Assembly: GCF_030845195.1 (NCBI RefSeq)
Contig: NZ_CP132543.1
Span: 823,501-887,500 of the forward strand
Origin: Sanyastnella coralliicola
GTDB taxonomy: Bacteria; Bacteroidota; Bacteroidia; Flavobacteriales_D; Sanyastnellaceae
Length of the DNA: 64,000 bases
Direction of reading: 5' to 3'
Part shown: one piece after another, positions 58,419 through 64,000 of the stretch
How positions within the stretch are numbered: position 1 is the stretch's first letter
Layout of the letters: the number at the start of each line of letters is the position of its first letter
Position numbers and translations under genes: made by a program
The notes under the pieces: generated by a model
Seen by the model: the letters and a program-made list of their open reading frames with translations, nothing else
Told to the model about the DNA's origin: nothing
The model's database searches: none

Positions 58419-60134
58419 ATGTTCCAGTACCGTACATTTCTATCTGTGATTTTCTGTGTGTTGTTTTTCGCCTTAACGGCGGAAGCCCAGCACGGTACGC
58501 GCTCTGGATTCCGTTCCCCACTTGACATTCCATTGAATCTTTCAGGGAACTTTGGTGAGTTCCGTTCGAATCACTTTCACACTGGCCTTGACATCAAAAC
58601 ACAAGGTCGTACGGGTTTGCCTGTTTACGCTATCGCGGAAGGGCATATCAGCCGAATTAAGATATCTTCCTATGGGTACGGAACGGTGATCTATGTCGAT
58701 CACCCCAACGGCTACACTTCGGTTTATGCCCACCTCAGTAAGCTGAACGATAAGATTGAAGACTTCCTCCGTGACGCACAGTATGAGCTGGAATCGTGGG
58801 AGGTAGATCTGTACCCTGGTGTTGGACTGATCCCCATCGACTCTTCTGAGGTCATCGCATGGACTGGCAACAGCGGCTCTTCTGGTGGACCTCACCTTCA
58901 TTTCGAGATTCGTGAGACCGAGTCAGAGTTTCCAGTCAATCCCTTGCTCTGGGATTTTCCAGTAGCTGATTCGAGAGCACCGGCCTTGAGAGGTATCCAG
59001 GTGGTTCCGCTTGAGGACTCAAGTCAGGTTATGGGAACGCATCGTTCGCAATTGATTGCTACCAATGGCACTTCTGGTAAGGTCTCGCTAACGCGGAAAG
59101 GCCCCATTCCTGTCTATGGACCAGTCGGAGTCGGGGTGCACACCATTGATCAACTTGATAACAACAGCAACATCTGCGGAATCTTCCGACTCGAAGTCTT
59201 CCTTGACAATGAATTGCTCTTCGAAGAAAAGCTCGAGCAACTCGATTTTGCCACCAACCGCTTCATGAATGCACACATGGATTTCGCCACCATGAAGCAA
59301 GAGAAGAAGAGTATCCACCGAACCTTCCGTTTGCCCTACAACCGTCTGCCTATCTACCGTACGGTGAAGAACAACGGACGAATAGAACTACCGGATAATC
59401 AAATTCACTCAGTTCTAGTGAAGGTCTATGATGTTCACGGTAATACGAGCGAAGTAAGTTTCGATCTTCAACAAGTTGATGAGCCTAACGCTAGCGCGGA
59501 ATCAGGTAGCTTGAAACCATCAGGTGCGCGTAGGTGTGCATTCGATAAGGTCAATACCATTCGCACAGAAGGTTGCAATCTCTTCATCCCAGAAGGCAGA
59601 CTCTATGACGACGCCTACGTGTGGATCAATGAAGTTCGCGGAGGTCCGCTCTCTGTCAAGTCACCTTACTTCGAAGTAGGGAACCGTTTTGAGCCGGTCC
59701 ACGACGAAATGATTCTCAAAATCAACGCTGAAGACGTACCCGATTCCCTTGTGGACAAACTAATGATCCTTCAATACAACCCAGGGAAGAAACGCTACTA
59801 CAACCGCGGCGGCAGCTATAAAATCGGTTGGGTCAACGCTCGCGTAAAAGCCTTCGGCACCTACGTTGTTGGAATGGACACTGTTCCTCCAGTCATCAAA
59901 ACACGCAAAGCCACGCGCAAAGACCTCTCTTTCACCATCACAGATGATCTCTCCGGCATCGACCACTGGGAAGCCCGCGTAGACGGCAAATGGATCCGTA
60001 TGCACTTCGACCACAAAAAAGCCAGACTCTGGTACAAATCAGAAGACGGAATAATTGATGAAGAGTCGAAATACCTCCTGTTGCGTGTGTGGGATGAGAG
60101 GGGGAATGTGGCTGAGACTGAAGTTTCTTTTTAG
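58419..60134 (+). CDS. M23 family metallopeptidase (secreted)
   Basis: 571 residues from the ATG at 58419, which begins the signal peptide (FLSVIFCVLFFALTAEAQ). Peptidase M23 domain (about 40-190): Zn ligands in NHFHTGLDIK and the late HLHFE motif, with GNSGSSGG in between. Then a long beta-rich region (about 200-571) of Ig-like folds. LytM-type enzymes cut peptidoglycan cross-bridges or act as activators. It contains three copies of the 13-bp motif plus the second copy of a 20-bp motif. Confidence 0.85.
   Translation: MFQYRTFLSVIFCVLFFALTAEAQHGTRSGFRSPLDIPLNLSGNFGEFRSNHFHTGLDIKTQGRTGLPVYAIAEGHISRIKISSYGYGTVIYVDHPNGYTSVYAHLSKLNDKIEDFLRDAQYELESWEVDLYPGVGLIPIDSSEVIAWTGNSGSSGGPHLHFEIRETESEFPVNPLLWDFPVADSRAPALRGIQVVPLEDSSQVMGTHRSQLIATNGTSGKVSLTRKGPIPVYGPVGVGVHTIDQLDNNSNICGIFRLEVFLDNELLFEEKLEQLDFATNRFMNAHMDFATMKQEKKSIHRTFRLPYNRLPIYRTVKNNGRIELPDNQIHSVLVKVYDVHGNTSEVSFDLQQVDEPNASAESGSLKPSGARRCAFDKVNTIRTEGCNLFIPEGRLYDDAYVWINEVRGGPLSVKSPYFEVGNRFEPVHDEMILKINAEDVPDSLVDKLMILQYNPGKKRYYNRGGSYKIGWVNARVKAFGTYVVGMDTVPPVIKTRKATRKDLSFTITDDLSGIDHWEARVDGKWIRMHFDHKKARLWYKSEDGIIDEESKYLLLRVWDERGNVAETEVSF
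58466..58485. repeat. 20-bp motif TTTCGCCTTNACGGCGGAAG, copy 2
   Basis: In the signal peptide region of the M23 gene; contains a CGCC/GGCG inverted repeat. Confidence 0.6.
58628..58640 (+). repeat. Dispersed 13-bp motif, T variant
   Basis: CGCTATCGCGGAA in the M23 domain, encoding Ala-Ile-Ala-Glu. Confidence 0.8.
59086..59098 (+). repeat. Dispersed 13-bp motif, A variant
   Basis: CGCTAACGCGGAA, read in the less common frame as Leu-Thr-Arg-Lys in the M23 gene. Confidence 0.8.
59489..59501 (+). repeat. Dispersed 13-bp motif, exact copy
   Basis: CGCTAGCGCGGAA in the beta-rich tail of the M23 protein, encoding Ala-Ser-Ala-Glu. Confidence 0.85.
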
Positions 60135-60232
60135 GCTATAGGCGTTGGGCTTTAGGCGTTAGTCTTTTATTGGCGAAATGGCGAAATGGCGAAAAGGCGA
60201 AAAGGCGAAATGGCAAAATGGCGAAAGGTAAC
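60131..60232 (+). repeat. TAGGC units plus GCGAAATGGCGAAAAGG tandem units
   Basis: TAGGCTATAGGCGTTGGGC-type units to about 60163, then about seven copies of a GCGAAA(A/T)GG 8-10 bp unit, running into the long repeat that starts at 60201. Confidence 0.75.
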
Positions 60233-60417
60233 AAGTCCGTAATTACCGTTGCGAAATGAACGGACGCCGGATGCCGGACGCCGGAGATAGCATGATTAGT
60301 CCGCCTTCGGCGGTTAGCATGTTCAGGTCTGTCCACGGTCCACGGTCTACGATACTGAGTCTTGACCTCGTTAAACAAATTCCCCGTAATTTCCACGAAC
60401 CACGAACCACGAACCAC
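60201..60417 (+). repeat. 217-bp long direct repeat, copy A
   Basis: Nearly identical to 60933-61156, apart from one 7-bp insertion and about six substitutions. Contains in order the GGACGCCGGATGCCGG tandem words, a hairpin CCGCC-TTC-GGCGG, the GTCCACGGTCCACGG words and a CCACGAACCACGAACC tail. It starts 66 nt after the M23 stop and ends just before the small gene at 60429. Confidence 0.9.
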
Positions 60418-60428
60418 GAACCAAAACA

Positions 60429-60920
60429 ATGAAGTTCGACAGGCAAGTCATATTCCGTATTCCTGGTTCCTGCGAAGAAGTTATGTCTACTCTCAGGAAC
60501 AAAATGACCTTTGTGGATAATCTTCCTGAGTTAATGGGAGGGGATTACATTGATCATGACCTGAAAGCTTCGCAGATTGGTGATGGAAGGATTAAATGCA
60601 TGCTCATTCGAGAACTCAATAGTGTCGATGTCATCAAGCCTTTCGGATTTTTGTACTTAGCGGAGCATGAAGGAAATACTCTAATAGCCGCTCGTATTCG
60701 AACTCATTGGGTCTTCAAATTGGTGATTAGTTGCGCAATAGCTTTCTGGAGCTTTTTGATGATATGTTTCCTCGCTGACCTCAAGATCTTAGCCGAATCC
60801 AATTCGATGATCGTTGCTGTGACACTTATCATCCTTCTTTTATTAGGCAAACACTATTACGAGATTAACCTACTCAGACTATCGATAATTAAGACGATAG
60901 GCGAAGATCAGGTAGCTTAG
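60429..60920 (+). CDS. Small two-helix membrane protein, bracketed by long repeats
   Basis: 163 residues. The first 90 residues have a SRPBCC-like beta pattern (FRIPGSCEEVMSTLRNKM, FGFLYLAEHEGNTLIAARI), followed by two hydrophobic segments (LVISCAIAFWSFLMICFLA, MIVAVTLIILLLLG). Family not identified. The gene has no close neighbour in an operon and lies exactly between the two long repeats, so it may have arrived with them. Confidence 0.6.
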   Translation: MKFDRQVIFRIPGSCEEVMSTLRNKMTFVDNLPELMGGDYIDHDLKASQIGDGRIKCMLIRELNSVDVIKPFGFLYLAEHEGNTLIAARIRTHWVFKLVISCAIAFWSFLMICFLADLKILAESNSMIVAVTLIILLLLGKHYYEINLLRLSIIKTIGEDQVA

Positions 60921-60932
60921 TTTCGAGGGCGG

Positions 60933-61156
60933 AAAGGCGAAATGGCAAAATGGCGAAAGGTAACAAGTCCGTAATTACCGTTGTGAAATGAACGGACGCC
61001 GGATGCCGGACGCCGGAGATAGCATGATTAGTCCGCCTTCGGCGGTTAGCATGTTCAGGTCCGTCCACAGTCCACAGTCCACGGTCTACGATACTGAGTC
61101 TTGACCTCGTTAAACGAATTCCCCGTAATTTCCACGAACCACGAACCACGAACCAC
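60933..61156 (+). repeat. 224-bp long direct repeat, copy B
   Basis: Second copy, same orientation. Starts 12 nt after the stop of the small gene and ends 36 nt before the LRR gene's ATG. Confidence 0.9.
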
Positions 61157-61191
61157 ATACCATTTGGTACAACCTTTGCGTTCTCCTTCGC

Positions 61192-62109
61192 ATGGTCATT
61201 CGAAAGCTGCTCTTTTCGCTTCTCTTTTTGTCGAGCACGGTGATGTTCGGACAACGTGATTCAGTGTACACTTCATTGGAGGATGCATTGAAGAACCCGT
61301 TGGAGGTGTATCAACTCGATTTGTCTTATTTCTATGGACTGGATGGGGCGTATAACCCAAGCATTGTTCCTTTGAAACGTTTGAGTGGTGAGATTGGAAA
61401 ACTTGAGAATCTTGAAATTCTGCGTCTTTCGAATAATCGACTGACAGAGCTACCAAAGCAGATCTGCAACTTATCATCGTTAAAAATTTTGGAGCTTGAT
61501 GGCAATCAGTTGAAGCGATTGCCGACTCGTATTGGAGATTTGAAAGCCTTGAAGCGTCTGGATCTGTATTACTGTGGTTTGACAGAATTACCATCGTCGT
61601 TTAATCAGTTGGCTTCGCTTGAAGAACTCGTGCTAACCTACAATCCGGTTCAACTTACCAATGAACTCGAAGGATTAACATCTCTTCACCGACTGGTCAT
61701 GGCGCATTGTCAATTGGAGGAAATTCCTGCGTCATTCAATACCCTCACAGGGTTAAAGGAATGGTCATTGAATGACAACAAACTTATGACCTTACCAAAG
61801 CTGGACAAGCTGACACAACTGGAAGTAATTCATCTTGGAAGCAATCAATTCTCCGCATTTCCAGAAAGTTTGTTGGAGCTTAAGGCATTGGAATACCTGA
61901 ATCTCTCTCGAAATAGGCTAACAGAAATACCTGAGTCGATCAAGGCTTTGCAGCAATTACAAAGCGTCGCCTTCAATCACAATTACGGACTAACAACGGT
62001 CATCGAATCCATCACTTGGTTGCCAAATCTGACCAGTTTTGAAGCATACCATACAGCGATTGTGGAGGAGGAGTTGAGGGCTATTTACGCTTATGTAGGA
62101 AGGCGTTAG
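61192..62109 (+). CDS. Secreted leucine-rich repeat protein
   Basis: 305 residues with signal peptide (LLFSLLFLSSTVMFGQ). From residue 70 about nine LRR units of 23 residues, with the core LxxLxLSxNxLTELP (for example LEILRLSNNRLTELPKQI). A typical short bacterial LRR protein for protein binding at the surface or in the periplasm. Lies between long-repeat copy B and the diverged third copy. Confidence 0.85.
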   Translation: MVIRKLLFSLLFLSSTVMFGQRDSVYTSLEDALKNPLEVYQLDLSYFYGLDGAYNPSIVPLKRLSGEIGKLENLEILRLSNNRLTELPKQICNLSSLKILELDGNQLKRLPTRIGDLKALKRLDLYYCGLTELPSSFNQLASLEELVLTYNPVQLTNELEGLTSLHRLVMAHCQLEEIPASFNTLTGLKEWSLNDNKLMTLPKLDKLTQLEVIHLGSNQFSAFPESLLELKALEYLNLSRNRLTEIPESIKALQQLQSVAFNHNYGLTTVIESITWLPNLTSFEAYHTAIVEEELRAIYAYVGRR

Positions 62110-62330
62110 GCGTTAGTCCTTACAAGGCGAAATGGCGAAAAGGCAAAATGGCTAAATGTACTTAGCCAATGCGTAGCGAGGTGGTTCTAACGGACGCCGG
62201 ACGCCGGATGCCGGACGTCGGAAAAGCATGGTCAGTCTGTCCACAGTCCACGGTCCACGGTCTACGATTCTGAGTACTGCACTCCGTAAACCGAATTCCC
62301 GTGCTTTCCCACGAACCAAGCTCCGTGCTA
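62098..62330 (+). repeat. Diverged third copy of the long repeat, preceded by TAGGC units
   Basis: AGGCGTTAGGCGTTAG at 62098-62118, GCGAAATGGCGAAAAGG from 62127, GGACGCCGG words at about 62192-62222, GTCCACGGTCCACGG at about 62237-62275, and CCACGAACC near 62310. Same order and orientation as copies A and B but with diverged sequence and no CCGCCTTCGGCGG hairpin. Confidence 0.75.
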
Positions 62331-63578
62331 GACTTCAAATTCAAACACTTCATCTCGTATCACCCCAAAATCACCAATCGGGAGGTTGCAGAAGCCCCAC
62401 GCTCCTGAATTGTCATTTGGATCAAAGTAGAGGAAGGAGAAGACTCCGATAGAACCGCCGTTGTGGAGGATCATTCCAGTGGATGAAACCGACCAGAAGA
62501 GGCCCACGTTGTATTCGTCGTTGAGCGGGTGAGGGTCGCGTTCTTCAGGGAAATGACTAGCGTTGAGTTGGGGAGTGAACAGGAGTTGATATCCCGACTT
62601 GCTTAAAAGTGTTCCATTGCCACGGGCACCTTTGAGCATTTCTTCGAGGTATAAGCCAAGGTCATGGGCCGAGGTTTTGATTCCTCCACTAGCGTAGGCT
62701 GTGTATTCGTATCGAGGATGGCGAATCGATTCTTGAGGGTCGTCCCAATCATCTGGCATGTAGATGTGGGTGACCAATGAATCGGGGAGTTCGCGGTTGA
62801 ACCATGCTGTATTGGTCATTCCTAGTGGAGTGAAGAGAATCTCCTCAGTGTATTCATGGAAAGGTTTTCCTGCTACGATTTCAACGATGACCGCTGCCAG
62901 CTCAGATCCGATATTCGAGTAACTGTATTGGGTGCCTGGCTCAAAAGCCTCGTAGTTTTCTTCGCTGTACCACTTGCCTTTCACATCAAGGTAGCGTTGC
63001 AAGGTTTCTTCTTGGGATAACGGAATCCCCATGCGATAGTAAGCTAACTCTTCATTCATGAAGACTTGAATACTATCGTCTTCGTAGGTGATTTCTTCTA
63101 TGAGATTGATATCTGCTTCGCCTACTTCTTCTGGGTCGAAGGAGTCTGTGAGACCAGCGGTATGTGTTACTAGGTGGCGTAGAGTAATAGCTGTCTCTGG
63201 ATACATGGGGTGAATCACCTCAAACGGTAGTATGTCGTTAACCGGCATATCAAGGGAGAGTTTTCCTTCATCGACCAGCTTCGCCACAGAAAAACCAATC
63301 ACCGTTTTCGAAATAGATGCCACACAATTCACCGTTTGATCGGTGAAAGGAATACTGTCTTCCAAATTCTGAAAGCCGAATCCTTCGGTGTAAACCACCC
63401 TTCCATAATCAACCATTCCAACAGAAAAACCTGGAATCAGAGAATGTGTGGCAATGGAGTCCATGACCTCGGTAAGCGGAGCGTAAAGGTCAACTTCAGG
63501 TTCTTCAACTACAACGGGTGTAGTGCATTGTACGAATAGAAAGGCTAGGAGTGAAAGGAAAAGGCAGTTCTTGGTCAT
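62328..63578 (-). CDS. Serine hydrolase lipoprotein, class C beta-lactamase fold
   Basis: 416 residues. Lipobox LFVQC (Cys18). SxxK motif as Ser88-Ile-Ser-Lys91 (VASISKTVIGF), YxN motif as YSN in TQYSYSNIGS, and a final HNGG motif (LHNGGSIGV). These are the catalytic triplet of the penicillin-binding/esterase family. It may be a peptidase, esterase or D-aminopeptidase rather than an antibiotic resistance enzyme. Its 3' end touches the third repeat copy. Confidence 0.85.
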   Translation of the reverse strand: MTKNCLFLSLLAFLFVQCTTPVVVEEPEVDLYAPLTEVMDSIATHSLIPGFSVGMVDYGRVVYTEGFGFQNLEDSIPFTDQTVNCVASISKTVIGFSVAKLVDEGKLSLDMPVNDILPFEVIHPMYPETAITLRHLVTHTAGLTDSFDPEEVGEADINLIEEITYEDDSIQVFMNEELAYYRMGIPLSQEETLQRYLDVKGKWYSEENYEAFEPGTQYSYSNIGSELAAVIVEIVAGKPFHEYTEEILFTPLGMTNTAWFNRELPDSLVTHIYMPDDWDDPQESIRHPRYEYTAYASGGIKTSAHDLGLYLEEMLKGARGNGTLLSKSGYQLLFTPQLNASHFPEERDPHPLNDEYNVGLFWSVSSTGMILHNGGSIGVFSFLYFDPNDNSGAWGFCNLPIGDFGVIRDEVFEFEV

Positions 63579-63747
63579 GCCGGCAAGATAACTAGTTTGT
63601 AGGCAGGGAGATGTGAAATTGATTTAAACCGAATGGTAGACCGTTACTGGGTAAATACAATTTTGGCAATACAATGATTGATTTAAGAAGTGAATCGAAC
63701 CAAGCAGAATGTGCTCTAATTTCTTCGTTGAATTAAATGCAATAGCT

Positions 63748-64000
63748 ATGAATCTACTTTCCGCAAGTTTAGGATTATTACTAAGCGTTTCGCTAGGTCT
63801 CAATTGTTCTGCTCAAGTCTTCACCAATGCTGACTTTGAGGATTTTACAGATTGTCCTGAGTTCTTAGGTGAAGTGGGCAAGGCCGAAGGTTGGATTACT
63901 GTTATTACCAATGCAGACTATTATAATTGTGGGTTCACGGCCGAGGTCTTTCCATCTCCAACCGAAGCTTCTTCAGGTACCGGTTACATGGGGATGGGAA
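63748..64000 (+). CDS. N-terminus of a secreted protein (3' truncated by window)
   Basis: 84 codons visible from the ATG at 63748. Signal peptide (LLSASLGLLLSVSLGLNCSAQ), then NADFEDFTDCPEFLGEVGKA and a GWITVITNADYYNCG stretch, a pattern found at the mature N-terminus of Bacteroidota surface proteins, often with OmpA or T9SS C-terminal domains. The remaining part is outside. The 169 bp between it and the hydrolase gene hold nothing recognisable. Confidence 0.6.
   Translation, partial: MNLLSASLGLLLSVSLGLNCSAQVFTNADFEDFTDCPEFLGEVGKAEGWITVITNADYYNCGFTAEVFPSPTEASSGTGYMGMG

Noticed and set aside
60201-62330. Integron-like attC array
   Set aside because: The TAAC...GTTA ends and repeated gene-repeat order are suggestive, but the full R/L core-site pairing was not shown, the flanking M23 gene is long, and no integrase is in the window; kept only as a cautious idea in the findings.
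62328-63578. Antibiotic-resistance beta-lactamase
   Set aside because: The SxxK/YxN/HxG set is shared by many esterases and peptidases; there is no specific class C feature or resistance context.

Overview
The window is a gene-dense chromosomal segment from a member of the Bacteroidota, most likely a marine Flavobacteriales lineage (Cryomorphaceae/Schleiferiaceae-like; inference). Supporting signs: two large secreted proteins ending in the gliding-motility/T9SS type-B C-terminal domain, a SusC-like TonB receptor with an N-terminal CarboxypepD_reg domain, a DUF4835 protein in the block bamD-rpoZ-coaBC-DUF4835-recN, Bacteroidota-type promoters (TAnnTTTG) close to start codons, weak Shine-Dalgarno sequences and many TTG/GTG starts. 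No tRNA, rRNA, CRISPR array, transposase, integrase or prophage gene was recognised.

Layout. 0-5 kb: tail of a patatin/barrel protein, then a tight surface-polysaccharide block (Gfo/Idh/MocA dehydrogenase, Wzx-type flippase, GT4 glycosyltransferase, GNAT/FemAB-like transferase). 5-10.6 kb: a minus-strand signalling block with a REC-SpoIIE phosphatase, two near-duplicate NarL-type regulators, a REC-PAS-HisKA_3 kinase and an Rcp1-like receiver. 10.6-18.7 kb: TPR-like secreted protein, ligase-associated DExH helicase, TonB receptor, T9SS adhesin-like protein. 18.6-23.7 kb: recN, DUF4835, coaBC, rpoZ, bamD. 23.7-29.7 kb: Lrp regulator divergent from a Cys/Met PLP enzyme, an alpha-oxoamine synthase (sphingolipid or sulfonolipid type), truA, ABC exporter. 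29.7-33.1 kb: T9SS protein with seven internal repeats. 33.1-35 kb: NO-sensor-like H-NOX protein with its hybrid kinase. 35-38.4 kb: xseA, a PLP decarboxylase, xseB, a hotdog thioesterase. 38.4-42.1 kb: five-gene minus-strand operon including a fatty acid hydroxylase. 42.2-45.9 kb: sulfite dehydrogenase, cytochrome c, rhodanese lipoprotein and a second fatty acid hydroxylase. 46-49.4 kb: quinone oxidoreductase, Crp/Fnr regulator, hydrolase, lipoprotein. 49.4-52.6 kb: YdeI-like protein and paaABCD. 52.8-58.3 kb: DUF4476 protein, second flippase, small lipoprotein, rny, zapA and a coiled-coil protein. 58.4-64 kb: M23 peptidase, small membrane protein, LRR protein, serine hydrolase and the start of a secreted protein.

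The strongest unexplained signal is a dispersed 13-bp motif, CGCTANCGCGGAA, found 17 times in the 64 kb (9 copies are exactly CGCTAGCGCGGAA). It lies almost entirely inside unrelated genes. In the commonest reading frame its variable base changes an amino acid (Ser/Asn/Ile/Thr) while the flanking DNA stays fixed, so conservation is at the DNA level.

The second signal is a set of intergenic repeat families concentrated at 45.8-62.3 kb. They include 217/224-bp near-identical direct repeats around one small gene, a 31-bp inverted repeat around the YdeI-like gene, palindromic elements around a very small membrane ORF, and a composite repeat in opposite orientations at 45.9 and 52.7 kb. Several small genes there are bracketed by repeats like cassettes.
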